64,000 nt of DNA from Pseudomonas sp. SJZ079 (GTDB lineage: Bacteria; Pseudomonadota; Gammaproteobacteria; Pseudomonadales; Pseudomonadaceae). The notes beneath the pieces were generated by a model, which saw only the letters and a program-made list of their open reading frames with translations, made no database searches and was not told the origin of the DNA. Where the stretch lies: assembly GCF_007993865.1 (NCBI RefSeq), contig NZ_VIUH01000024.1, positions 1 to 64,000 on the forward strand, read 5' to 3'. The translations under genes and the position numbers were made by a program. Numbering within the stretch: position 1 is the stretch's first letter; the number at the start of each line of letters is the position of its first letter. Below, in pieces: positions 11,141-21,200 of the stretch.

Positions 11141-12523
11141 ATGCTCGATGCCATCCACTGGGATAGCGAGCTGATCCGCCGCTATGATCAGGCCGGACCA
11201 CGCTACACCTCCTACCCAACCGCCCTGCAATTTCATCCAGGCATCGGCGCGTTCGACCTGCTCCACGCCCTGCGCGACAGTCGCAAGGCGCAGCGTCCGT
11301 TGTCGCTGTATGTGCATGTGCCGTTCTGCGCCAACATTTGCTACTACTGCGCCTGCAACAAGGTCATCACCAAGGATCGCGGTCGCGCCCATGCCTATCT
11401 ACAGGCACTGGCGCAGGAAATGACACTGGTTGGCCGGCATCTCGATGAACGGCAAAGGGTTGAGCAGTTGCACCTGGGCGGTGGCACACCGACCTTTCTC
11501 AGCCACGACGAACTGCGCCTTCTTATGAACCAGCTGCACCAGCACTTCACTCTGCTGGATGACGACTCGGGGGACTACGGCATCGAGATCGACCCGCGCG
11601 AGGCTGATTGGCCGACCATGGGTCTGCTCCGCGAGCTGGGCTTTAACCGGGTGAGTATTGGCGTACAGGATCTCGACCCCGCCGTGCAGCGCGCCATCAA
11701 CCGCCTGCAAAGCCTCGAAGAAACCCGCGCCATCGTCGAAGCCGCGCGCACCCTGCAGTTCCGCTCGGTGAGTATCGACCTGATCTACGGCCTACCCCTG
11801 CAAACCCCGGAGCATTTTGCCCGTACCGTCGAGGCGGTCATCGACCTGCAACCCGACCGCCTGTCACTGTTCAACTACGCCCACCTGCCCGAACGCTTCA
11901 TGCCGCAGCGGCGCATCGACTGCGGCGAGCTGCCCAGCGCCGGTAAAAAACTGGCCATGCTGCACAACAGCATCGAACAACTGAATGCCGCAGGTTACCG
12001 CTACATCGGCATGGATCACTTCGCCCTGCCCGATGACGAACTGGCCAGCGCTCAGGAGGATGGCAGCCTGCAGCGCAACTTCCAGGGCTACACCACCCAC
12101 GGCCACTGCGACGTGATTGGCTTGGGCGTCTCGGCCATCAGTCAGATCGGCGACCTCTTTTGCCAGAACAACAGCGACCTCGGCGCCTACCAGCAGAACC
12201 TCAGCAGTGGCCAACTGAGCATTCAACGCGGCCTGCAGTGCACCGCCGACGACCGGGTACGCCGTGCGGTGATCCAGCAATTGATCTGCCACTTCCAGCT
12301 GGATTTCGCCATGATCGAGCAGGCGTTCGGGATCGACTTCCGCGACTGCTTTGCCGATATCTGGCCGCAGCTGCAGCAGATGGCCAAGGACGGGCTGCTT
12401 GTGTTGAGCGACAGGAGCATTGATGTGCGTCCCTCCGGTCGACTGCTGGTGCGCTCACTGTGCATGCTGTTCGACCATTACCTGAACCAGCACAGTCGCC
12501 AACGTTTCTCCCGGGTGATTTAG
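11141..12523 (+). CDS. hemN: Oxygen-independent coproporphyrinogen III oxidase HemN
   Basis: Radical-SAM enzyme converting coproporphyrinogen III to protoporphyrinogen IX without oxygen, so that haem for cbb3 oxidase can be made at low oxygen. The 460-residue length is normal. The SAM cluster motif is C-x3-C-x2-C (C63, C67, C70 in FCANICYYC), and GGGTPTFL and the family C-terminal domain are present. The promoter carries a perfect ANR box, and anr lies immediately downstream. Confidence 0.97.
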   Translation: MLDAIHWDSELIRRYDQAGPRYTSYPTALQFHPGIGAFDLLHALRDSRKAQRPLSLYVHVPFCANICYYCACNKVITKDRGRAHAYLQALAQEMTLVGRHLDERQRVEQLHLGGGTPTFLSHDELRLLMNQLHQHFTLLDDDSGDYGIEIDPREADWPTMGLLRELGFNRVSIGVQDLDPAVQRAINRLQSLEETRAIVEAARTLQFRSVSIDLIYGLPLQTPEHFARTVEAVIDLQPDRLSLFNYAHLPERFMPQRRIDCGELPSAGKKLAMLHNSIEQLNAAGYRYIGMDHFALPDDELASAQEDGSLQRNFQGYTTHGHCDVIGLGVSAISQIGDLFCQNNSDLGAYQQNLSSGQLSIQRGLQCTADDRVRRAVIQQLICHFQLDFAMIEQAFGIDFRDCFADIWPQLQQMAKDGLLVLSDRSIDVRPSGRLLVRSLCMLFDHYLNQHSRQRFSRVI

Positions 12524-12543
12524 CGCTATTTCTTCGCCGAGCC

Positions 12544-12581
12544 GCCCCTGCGCGGCGCCAGATTTGGCGCCGCGCAGGGGC
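12544..12581 (+). terminator. 17-bp perfect hairpin after hemN
   Basis: Arms 12544-12560 and 12565-12581 are perfect reverse complements of 17 bases around a GATT tetraloop. This is the strongest hairpin seen in the window. It starts 21 bases after the hemN stop. There is no U-run, so it may act as a transcript end stabiliser or a bidirectional barrier between hemN and anr. Confidence 0.6.
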
Positions 12582-12740
12582 AACCTCAAGCGGCTCCCCA
12601 AGCGGTCGAAGCTGGTACTTGCAGATTGCGCCGTCGACAGGCCAAACCCGCCTCGCCGGTAAGCACTCATCGACTGGCTGAGGCCACCGCCCTGCTGTAC
12701 CCTTACATCTATTGTGTGTTTAACCCAGGAAGCAAGGTCG

Positions 12741-13475
12741 ATGTCCGAGAGCATCAAGCTGCGTACGCCACACCAAGCCCATTGCAAGGATTGCAGCCTG
12801 GCCAGTCTGTGCCTGCCGCTTTCGCTGAACCTCGAAGATATGGACGCACTGGACGACATCGTCAAACGCGGGCGGCCGATAAACAAAGGCGAATTCCTGT
12901 TTCGCCAGGGCGATGCCTTCGGTTCGGTTTTCGCCGTGCGCTCAGGCGCACTGAAGACCTTCAGCCTGAGCGATGCGGGTGAAGAGCAGATCACCGGCTT
13001 CCATCTCCCCAGTGAGCTGGTCGGTCTGTCGGGAATGGATACCGAAACCTATCCGGTCTCCGCTCAAGCCCTGGAAACCACCTCGGTCTGCGAGATCCCC
13101 TTCGAACGGCTCGATGAGCTGTCGGTGCAACTGCCGAAACTGCGTCGCCAGCTGATGCGCGTGATGAGCCGGGAGATCCGCGACGACCAGCAAATGATGT
13201 TGCTGCTGTCGAAAAAAACCGCCGATGAGCGCATCGCCACCTTCCTGGTCAACCTGTCGGCGCGCTTCCGTGCGCGCGGTTTTTCCGCCAATCAGTTCCG
13301 CCTGGCCATGTCGCGCAACGAAATCGGCAACTACCTGGGCTTGGCGGTGGAAACCGTCTCGCGGGTATTTACCCGTTTCCAACAGAACAAGTTGCTCGAA
13401 GCCGAAGGCAAGGAAGTCATTATTCTTAATCCCATCGAGCTGTGCGCCCTGGCTGGCGGCAACTACGATGGCTGA
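12741..13475 (+). CDS. anr: Oxygen-sensing transcriptional regulator ANR (FNR/CRP family)
   Basis: Master regulator of the low-oxygen response. The 244-residue length matches Pseudomonas ANR. The N-terminal [4Fe-4S] ligands are in [13 protein letters not shown] (C20, C23, C29), with the fourth Cys expected in TTSVCEIP. A cyclic-nucleotide-binding-like beta barrel and a C-terminal helix-turn-helix ([18 protein letters not shown]) follow. ATG 12741 is preceded by AGGA. The upstream in-frame ATG at 12714 is rejected because it lengthens the conserved N-terminus. hemN next door is a predicted direct target. Confidence 0.98.
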   Translation: MSESIKLRTPHQAHCKDCSLASLCLPLSLNLEDMDALDDIVKRGRPINKGEFLFRQGDAFGSVFAVRSGALKTFSLSDAGEEQITGFHLPSELVGLSGMDTETYPVSAQALETTSVCEIPFERLDELSVQLPKLRRQLMRVMSREIRDDQQMMLLLSKKTADERIATFLVNLSARFRARGFSANQFRLAMSRNEIGNYLGLAVETVSRVFTRFQQNKLLEAEGKEVIILNPIELCALAGGNYDG

Positions 13476-13543
13476 AGTGCCGCTGCCGACTAATCTGAAA
13501 TAGACCCGTTGTCCCTTCGCCCGACAGGCACAGGAGTCTTGCG

Positions 13544-14092
13544 ATGATTTTCGACGAATTCAGCATCAAATCCCTGATCCGCCCGGTCATCGACTTCCCC
13601 AAGCCCGGCGTGGTGTTTCGCGATATCACCCCGCTGTTTCAGTCGCCACGCGCCTTGCGCATGGTCGCCGACAGCTTTATCCAACGCTATGTCGAAGCCG
13701 AGTTCAGCCATATCGCCGCCATGGATGCCCGCGGTTTCCTGATCGGTTCGATCATCGCCTACGAGCTGAACAAACCGCTGATTCTGTTTCGCAAGCAAGG
13801 CAAACTGCCGGCGGCCGTACTCAGCGCCGGCTACCAGACCGAGTACGGCGAAGCCTTCCTCGAAGTGCATGCCGACAGCCTCTGCGAAGGCGACCAGGTG
13901 CTGATCTTCGATGATCTGATCGCCACCGGCGGCACCCTGTTGGCCGCCGCGCAACTGGTGCGGCGAATGGGCGCCAGCATTTATGAGGCCGCGGCAATCA
14001 TCGACCTGCCGGAACTGGGTGGCTCGCAGAAACTGCAAGACATAGGAATTGCGACCTTTACCCTGACCGCCTTCGCCTTGGACGAGCGCTAA
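13544..14092 (+). CDS. apt: Adenine phosphoribosyltransferase
   Basis: Purine-salvage enzyme making AMP from adenine and PRPP in the cytoplasm. The 182-residue length is normal. The type I PRTase PRPP-binding motif is [14 protein letters not shown], and the N-terminal [13 protein letters not shown] segment is typical of Apt. A good ribosome site (AGGAG) precedes the ATG. Confidence 0.97.
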   Translation: MIFDEFSIKSLIRPVIDFPKPGVVFRDITPLFQSPRALRMVADSFIQRYVEAEFSHIAAMDARGFLIGSIIAYELNKPLILFRKQGKLPAAVLSAGYQTEYGEAFLEVHADSLCEGDQVLIFDDLIATGGTLLAAAQLVRRMGASIYEAAAIIDLPELGGSQKLQDIGIATFTLTAFALDER

Positions 14093-14160
14093 ACGCCTTC
14101 CTCGCGTTTAACCGCTGCAACAGTCGCAATAATCTTGCCCGCGACCTTCACGGCCGGCGC

Positions 14161-14874
14161 CTACTCAAAAAACGCCGCGAAGTAGCGGTCCAGCTCACCC
14201 TCATACTGGTCCAGCGAATACAGGGTATCGGCGGCCAGTAAATCGAGCAGGACCATCCCATTCGGCCCAGAGTCCTCGACGAGTGCGGCCCGCAAGCGGT
14301 TGGTCATGCCCAGATTGACCAGACGCACGTTGCGATACACCTCGCGCAGTTCACTCATCGACCAGTCCGCACTCAGCCCGCGCTGCTCGCGCAAGTATTG
14401 ACCCAGCAAGTAGGTGCCAAATGCCCGATAGAGGGTTTCGTCCGTACCGCTGAAGGGCAGATGAAACCAGGCCATGGCCTTGAACAATCGCGTGTACGGA
14501 CAGCCGGAGGTCGCGCCCAACACGCCGAGCAAGGAGCCCATGGCGCGCTGCAAGGTGGTGCGCTGGCGAATCTCGCGCCCGCGCCAATGCACTTCGACCC
14601 CGACCCGCTCATAGGACGGCGACTGTTCCAGCAGCACCACCGGTGCCACCAACGCCACGGCAAAGGGACAGTGCAGCGTCCGTTCGACCTGCAACGGGCA
14701 ATGGGCACATTGATGGAAAGCCAACCGCGTCCAGGCTGGCAGGTTCGCGCCCTTTGCGGGGTCAGACTCCATCTCTACGCCAGGCTCCATCTCTACGCAA
14801 TGTTGCCAGCTGCGGCCGTCCGAAAACTGAAATCGGTAGCGAATCAGCGAGTCATCTACAGTGTCTGGAACCAT
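14161..14874 (-). CDS. Conserved hypothetical protein, possibly DUF6901
   Basis: A 237-residue soluble protein that I associate, from memory, with the Pseudomonas DUF6901 family. Its hallmark is a Cys/His cluster QCAHCPL....HCPFAVAL (about residues 55-72), followed by the conserved ATSGCPYTRLFKAMAWFHLPF. Function is unknown, and a metal-binding or redox role is possible. The N-terminus contains a short tandem duplication: two copies of CTCCATCTCTACGC (14767-14780 and 14785-14798) encode repeated PGVEME. It is oriented opposite to its neighbours and appears alone. Confidence 0.75.
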   Translation of the reverse strand: MVPDTVDDSLIRYRFQFSDGRSWQHCVEMEPGVEMESDPAKGANLPAWTRLAFHQCAHCPLQVERTLHCPFAVALVAPVVLLEQSPSYERVGVEVHWRGREIRQRTTLQRAMGSLLGVLGATSGCPYTRLFKAMAWFHLPFSGTDETLYRAFGTYLLGQYLREQRGLSADWSMSELREVYRNVRLVNLGMTNRLRAALVEDSGPNGMVLLDLLAADTLYSLDQYEGELDRYFAAFFE

Positions 14875-15035
14875 GGTCTAACCTGATTTCAGGGAGTGCT
14901 GGAAAGAAGTATGGTTGCCACCGGCAGGTGTCGCCACAATTTAAGCGTCATTTAACTGACGGACAAAATATCGCCTATTATTGAGGCAGGCATCGTAAAC
15001 CCCGTTGCCTCTTCGCCCTCACCCGGGAGCCAGCC

Positions 15036-16322
15036 ATGGACGACAGCCAAAGCAATTTGGCCAGTGCTCTGATCGAACACCTGGACATCGGCGTAATCAT
15101 CCTGGATTCAGAGCTGCGCATTCAGTATTGGAACGGCTTCATCAGCCAGTGTGTCGGCAAGGCGCTCGAGCACGCCAGGCAACAGCCGCTGACCCAGGTT
15201 TTCCCCGAAGCCGATACCCCTCGCCTCGACCAGATGGTGATCCAGGCCCGCGATCAGGGGTTGCACGTCATCACCCAGTGGCACGAAAACGCCCCCCTCA
15301 TCCACTTGCCCTATACACCCTCAGGTCAATCGGTGCCCTCCGTGCTGCAGAGTAGCCTGATATTTCCTTTCAGCGACCCGGGTGGCCAGCAATGCTTCGG
15401 CCTGCTGCTCTATGACACCAGCGAATTCGCCCGTTCCAACGAGCAGCTGGATGCGGCGCTGAATGCCTTGAGCAGCAAGCAGATCGATCAAGAGCAATTG
15501 ATCAAGAAGCTGGAGACAGCCAATGCGCAGCTCCTGCAATCGGAAAAGCTCGCCGCCATCGGTCAGCTCGCGGCCGGCGTGGCGCATGAGATCAACAACC
15601 CGATTGGCTATGTCTTTTCTAACCTGAAGACCCTCGCCAGCTACGTCCAGGACCTGCTGCGCATCATCGACGCGGTGGACAGCGTGGCCAGCCTCGACGA
15701 GTTGCGCCAGCTCAAACGCAGCCTGGAGTACGACTACATCCGTAGCGATGTCGAAGCGCTGATCAACGAATCCGAGGATGGCATCGATCGGGTCAAGAAA
15801 ATCATCACCGCACTCAAGGACTTTTCGCACATAGAGGAGGAGGAGTTTCGTCTCGCCGACCTGCACCGTGGCCTGGACACCACACTTAACGTGGTCAATA
15901 ACGAGCTCAAGTACAAAGCCGAGGTCGTCAAGGAGTATGGCGAGCTGCCAGAACTGGAGTGCATCCCCTCGCAGATCAACCAGGTGGTGATGAACCTGCT
16001 GGTCAACGCCGCTCACGCCATGGATAAGTTCGGCCGCATCACCCTGCGTAGTGGCCACGAGGGGGATTGGGTCTGGCTGGAGGTGGAAGACACCGGCAAA
16101 GGCATCGAGCCGCACCTGCTCCACCGCATCTACGAACCCTTCTACACCACCAAACCGGTGGGCAAAGGGACCGGTCTGGGCTTATCGCTGTCGTACAACA
16201 TCGTGCAGAAACACCATGGTCGTATCGAGGTGAGCAGCGCGCTCGGCCAAGGCACGCGTTTCCGCATCTGGCTGCCGGTCTGTCAGCCGCTCGCGGTACA
16301 TATGGGGGGCGTAACCTCATGA
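15036..16322 (+). CDS. PAS-domain sensor histidine kinase
   Basis: A 428-residue soluble kinase with no membrane segment. It has a PAS-like sensor (about residues 10-125), a coiled coil, a HisKA box with H in GVAHEINNPIGYV, an N box in NLLVNAAHAM, and G boxes EDTGKGIE and GKGTGLGLS. The HEINNP H-box is typical of kinases feeding FixJ- and RpfG-like regulators. It starts a run of four same-strand genes. Its TGA overlaps the next ATG (ATGA, 16319-16322), so it is probably partner to the following response regulator. Confidence 0.93.
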   Translation: MDDSQSNLASALIEHLDIGVIILDSELRIQYWNGFISQCVGKALEHARQQPLTQVFPEADTPRLDQMVIQARDQGLHVITQWHENAPLIHLPYTPSGQSVPSVLQSSLIFPFSDPGGQQCFGLLLYDTSEFARSNEQLDAALNALSSKQIDQEQLIKKLETANAQLLQSEKLAAIGQLAAGVAHEINNPIGYVFSNLKTLASYVQDLLRIIDAVDSVASLDELRQLKRSLEYDYIRSDVEALINESEDGIDRVKKIITALKDFSHIEEEEFRLADLHRGLDTTLNVVNNELKYKAEVVKEYGELPELECIPSQINQVVMNLLVNAAHAMDKFGRITLRSGHEGDWVWLEVEDTGKGIEPHLLHRIYEPFYTTKPVGKGTGLGLSLSYNIVQKHHGRIEVSSALGQGTRFRIWLPVCQPLAVHMGGVTS

Positions 16323-17662
16323 ACGAACAACCCAGGGCGACCTTGCTGCTGGTTGACGATGAGGAAAACATCCTCAACAGCCTGCGCCGTATCCTCCGTC
16401 ATGAGCCCTACCAGGTCCTCACCGCCAGTGACGGCGTTCAGGCATTGCAGCAACTCAGCCAACAGCCGATCGATCTGGTGATATCCGATTCGCGCATGCC
16501 GGGCATGGACGGCGCCACCCTGCTGGCCAAAATTCATCAGCGCTGGCCCGATTGTCTGCGCATCCTGTTGACCGGTCACACCGACATCGGCGCCACCATC
16601 AAGGCGATCAACCAGGGACAGATCTACCGCTACATCAGCAAACCCTGGGATGACGATGAAATGCGCCTGATGATCCGCCAAGCCCTGGCGTTTCAGCACT
16701 CCGAGCGCGAGCGCGAGCGCCTTGAACAGCTGACCCATGAGCAGAACCAGCGCCTGCAAGAACTCAACGCGACCCTCGAGCAACGGGTGCGCGACCGCAC
16801 CAGCGAGCTGCAACAGACTGCCGACATGCTCGACCTGGCCTTCGCCGAGCTGAAACACAGCTACATGACGGCCACCGAGGTGTTTTCACTGCTACTCAAC
16901 CAACGCTTGCCCAAGGACAAGCAGACCAACGCCCAGGTCATCGCACTGGTGCGTGCCTACGCCGACCATCACAACCTCGATGAGGGGCCCAGCCGTGACC
17001 TGAGCATGGCTGCCGCGCTGTACAACCTCGGTAAGCTGAGCTGGGATGACCGGCTGCTCAACCGGCCGGCGGATGTGCTGTACCGCGAAGAGCGCCAGCG
17101 CTACCAACTTTACCCGGTTATTGGCGAGAACCTGCTGATGACCCTCGAGCCGCTGCAGGATGCGGCCCTGCTGATACGCCATCATCAGGAACGCTGGGAC
17201 GGTCGTGGCTTCCCCGACCATCTGAAGGAGCTGGAGATTCCCTTCGGTTCACGCCTGATCAAACTGGCCGTGGACTTTATCGAGTTGCAGTGCGGCCTGT
17301 TCCTGGATCGCCACCTGAACCGTGATGAGGCGCTGCTGCTGATCAAGAAATACGCCGGCACCCTCTATGACCCGCAGCTATGCGAACGCTTCATCAATCT
17401 CTGCACCAGCCTGGCGCCAGACCTGGCCATGGCTGACGCCACTATCGTGCCTCTGGATACCCGCCGCCTGGCACCCGGCATGACCCTGGCACGCAACCTT
17501 CACGCGGCCAACGGCATGTTGCTGCTCAACGAAGGCAAACAACTGACTCGCCTGCTGATCGACAAGCTGGTCGCGTTCGAAGCCGCCGAGGGCTCGCACT
17601 ACACCCTCTTCATCCACAAGCCCGAAGTCACCCCCATCAGTCAGCAGGAGCACGTCGGATGA
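16319..17662 (+). CDS. Response regulator with REC and degenerate HD-GYP domain
   Basis: The 447-residue protein has an N-terminal REC domain with acidic pocket D13/D14, phosphoacceptor D57 and K108. A coiled coil spans about 125-180. A C-terminal domain is aligned with RpfG-type HD-GYP phosphodiesterases. The HD metal dyad is replaced by Y235-N236 (ALYNLGKLS where ALLHDIGK is expected). The first motif His is also missing, while HH288-289 and DGRGFP remain. It is therefore probably not an active c-di-GMP phosphodiesterase and may instead bind the nucleotide or a partner. The ATG 16319 start overlaps the kinase stop, and the longer frame from 16067 is rejected. Confidence 0.9.
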   Translation: MNEQPRATLLLVDDEENILNSLRRILRHEPYQVLTASDGVQALQQLSQQPIDLVISDSRMPGMDGATLLAKIHQRWPDCLRILLTGHTDIGATIKAINQGQIYRYISKPWDDDEMRLMIRQALAFQHSERERERLEQLTHEQNQRLQELNATLEQRVRDRTSELQQTADMLDLAFAELKHSYMTATEVFSLLLNQRLPKDKQTNAQVIALVRAYADHHNLDEGPSRDLSMAAALYNLGKLSWDDRLLNRPADVLYREERQRYQLYPVIGENLLMTLEPLQDAALLIRHHQERWDGRGFPDHLKELEIPFGSRLIKLAVDFIELQCGLFLDRHLNRDEALLLIKKYAGTLYDPQLCERFINLCTSLAPDLAMADATIVPLDTRRLAPGMTLARNLHAANGMLLLNEGKQLTRLLIDKLVAFEAAEGSHYTLFIHKPEVTPISQQEHVG

Positions 17663-18195
17663 TCAAAATTCAACTGCTGGATGATGAACCACACGTACTC
17701 AGCGCCCTGCAACGGCTGTTACATCCCTACGACTGGGTGGTGCATGCATTCAGCAACGCGCAGACGGCCCTCGAGGCATTGACCGAACATGAGTACGCGG
17801 TAATCGTCTCTGACCTGAGGATGCCGGAGCTGGATGGCATCACCTACCTGCAGTTCGCCCGCCAGCGGCAGCCCAACGCCCTGCGCATCCTGCTCAGCGC
17901 GCACGGCGACCGCCAGTCGATGTTGCAAGCGATCAACCAGGCAGAAATCTACCGTTTCATCTCCAAGCCCTGGGCCGACTTCGAAGTCGAAGCCGCCTTG
18001 CGTGCCGCCATCGATCTGTTTTTGCTACGCGACGAGAACCAGCGCTTATTGCTACAAGTGCGCCGGCAACAGAGTGACCTGGACCGCCAGGAGCAGGAGT
18101 TGCTGCGCCTGGAGGTCGAGTACCCAGGTATTACCCGCGTACGCCGCGACAGCGACGGCTCGGTGCTGATCGACGAGGTTGACGACCCGCTCTGA
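17659..18195 (+). CDS. Single-domain REC response regulator with coiled-coil tail
   Basis: A 178-residue protein with a REC domain (acidic residues in LLDDEPHV, phosphoacceptor D52 in VSDLRMPELDG, conserved Lys in ISKPW), then a helical coiled-coil tail (about 125-158) and a short acidic end. It has no DNA-binding or enzymatic output, so it may relay phosphate or compete for the kinase. The start overlaps the previous stop (ATGA). The REC sequence is close to those in the genes either side. Confidence 0.88.
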   Translation: MIKIQLLDDEPHVLSALQRLLHPYDWVVHAFSNAQTALEALTEHEYAVIVSDLRMPELDGITYLQFARQRQPNALRILLSAHGDRQSMLQAINQAEIYRFISKPWADFEVEAALRAAIDLFLLRDENQRLLLQVRRQQSDLDRQEQELLRLEVEYPGITRVRRDSDGSVLIDEVDDPL

Positions 18196-18243
18196 GCTAA
18201 ACGTTCCTTCAGGCTCCAGTCAGGCGCAGACAAGGACAACAGG

Positions 18244-21200
18244 ATGGATATCAAGACTCGCCACCTGAGCTATCAAGCTTTCTTGCACGTCCAGGGTTTT
18301 GCCCTGCTGATCATCGGCAGTATCAGCCTGTGCGGTTATCTAGTCGCCGAAACCCCTAGCGCTTTTAGTCTGGTGCTGCTGCCCGACAGCGCCTTGGCTG
18401 TTCTGCTGCTGGGCCTTGGCCTGCTGGGCTGCGCCAATCAGCGGAACCCGCTCTGCCAACTGTCCTCAACCCTGGTGCTGGGCATTGGCCTGTACAGCCT
18501 GGCCCACAACCTTCAGCTCGCGGACAGCAACCAGGGCCGCTCACTGATCAGTGGTTTCCTGCACATGCGCAGCCCTACGGCGCTGCTGTTCTGTCTGCTG
18601 GCGGTTGGCCTGCTCAGTCAACCATTGGGCACCTGGGGTAAAAGGCTGAGTACCGGGCTGGGGTTAATGGTGATTGGTCTCAGCGGCCTCTCGCAGCTGG
18701 CGCCCAGCGTAGCGCCCCTCGGCGCTTGGCGCCTGGGCTTCAGCCACGACGTGAATAACCTGGCCAATCTCTTCGGCCTGAGCATGGGCCTGGCCCTGTT
18801 CTGTCTCAACGGGCTGCCCAGCAAACGGGAACACCTGCTTGATCGCCGGACTTTGCTCGCGGGTGCCCTGGGTACCCTACTGACCTGTGGTAGTTGGTAC
18901 CTGCTGAGCCTGCAGAACATCGAGGCGAACCAGCGGCAAAGTACGCTGTTACTGTCCGAGCTGGGTAGCTCCATCGAGCGGACATTCGATACTCACCGGC
19001 TGACGATCCAACGCATGGCTGAGCGCTGGCAGATTGATGGGCAGCTACCCAGCCCAGCTAAATGGCAGCAAGAGTCCAGTGGCTATTTGCGTGACTTCCC
19101 CGATATCGCACTCATAGCCCTACTGGACGAACAGCTCCGTCCACAACGGTTGTTCAGCCGCGACCATACCGAAACGGACTGGTTGGATGATCTGCTCCGC
19201 CGTCCCAGCCAGCGCGACTGGCTGCAGCGCTCTCCCCCTGCGTTCCAAGCACGCCTGAGCCCGGCACTCAGCCTGGCGGCCCAGCACAACAGCCTGATCG
19301 CCATCCCGCTGAACCTGTCCGCCAAACCTGGTTGGACCTTGGTCGCCAGCCTCGATCTGGTTCGCACACTGGACGGGGTGCTGGGCACGCAACCGCAGGG
19401 TCTGAGCATGCGCCTCTACGAGGACCAGCAGCTGCTGTTCGACTCGGCGCCGCAACACCCCAGCGCATCGCTCAACTCGCTGGGCGAACGACTGCTGCAC
19501 GGTCCGGGCAGCGACACTTGGCGTTTGGTCACTTACCAGAACCTCAATGCCTCCAGTCAGACCGCAAGCCATCTACCCAGCCTGGTGATGCTGTTCGGCC
19601 TGACCTTCAGTTTTTTCATCATGCTCAGTCAGCGGCTCGGACGCCTGGCCGTCGAGCGCTCGCGCCACCTGCACCTGGTCAACCGGGCACTGGAAACCAG
19701 CCTGCGATATCAAGATAACCTGCAGGCCCTGAACCAACGGATCATGGATTTTTCCATGGACGTACTCTGTTCCATCGACGAACACGGTCTTTTCGCCCAG
19801 ATCAGTCCCTCGGCCAGCAGCGTGCTCGGCTACCGGCCGGACGAACTGATCGGTCGGCCCTACCTGAGTCATGTAGTGCCGGAGGATCGCCAGGGCACCC
19901 AAGCAATAGTCCAGGCCATGATGGCAGGCGAGGAGCACACGGGCTTTCGTAACAGCTACCAGCGCAAAGACGGCAGCATCGTGCATCTGCTCTGGTCCGG
20001 CGGCTGGTCCGAGAGTGATCGCACCCTGTTCGCCGTGGCGCATGACATTACTCGTCTGGTACAGAACGAGGCCTACGCCGAGGATCAACGCGACATCCTC
20101 AGCATGATTTCCACCGACCAGCCGCTGGCGGACATCCTCAAAGTCATCTGTCAGGTGACCGAGGTCCAGTTGCCCGGCACCTACTGCTCGGTGCTACTGG
20201 TGGACAAGGAACAGCAGCACCTGTTGCTCGGTGCCGCGCCGAACCTGCCGCACAGCTACACCCAGGCCCTGCACGGGATGAAAGTCGGTCCCGCTGCCAG
20301 CGCTTGCAGCACTGCGGTTCAGCGCCGCCAGTTGGTGATAAGCGAAGACATCGACGGCGACCCGCTCTGGCAGGGCTACCGCGCCCTGGCCCTCGGTCAC
20401 GGCCTGCAGGCTTGCTGGTCGATTCCATTGATTTCCCATCACGGCGCTGTACTGGGCACCTTCGCCATCTACCATCACGAACCCAAGCAACCAGACGACG
20501 ACCAGTTGCAGCTGATCGGCACGGCTGGACAACTGGCCGCCATCGCCATCGAACGCCAGCACGACCGTCTGCGCTTGCAGGAAAGCGAGCAGCGCTACCG
20601 TTCGCTGTTCACCTTCAACCCCGATCCGGTGTTCTCCTTCGACCTGGACGGCCAGATCGAGAGCATGAACCAGGCGGGCTGCCAGCTCTCCGGTTACAGC
20701 GAGGAAGAACTGCTTGGCCAACCCATCTCGTTGCTGCTGCAGAACGACGACCTGGAAGCCTTCCACAGCCACCTCAAAGCCGCCCGCGAGGGTGGCACCC
20801 AGCGTCACGCCGCGCGTTGTAACAGCCGCGACGGTCACGTGCTGGAGCTGGACATCACGACCCTGCCGATCATCATCGACGCGCAGATAGTCGGGGTGTT
20901 CTGCATCGCCAAGGACATCAGCGAACGCAACCGCATGACCCGTGCACTGCGCGAGGCGTTGCAGCACTCCGAGCACCAGGCCGAACTGCTGCGCGGGATG
21001 ACCGACACAGCGGTGAACATCAACAGCATCGTCGACAGTCAGACATTGCTCGACTACCTGAGCGAACGGCTGCGCGGGCTGATCGGCAGTCACCAGGCCA
21101 TCGTCAGCCTGCTGCATGGCAGTGACTGGCGGGAGGCCGTTCATGCGGTAGCGCTCTCGGAACGCTATGCCGACTGGCAGCAAGACGACGGCCAAACCGC

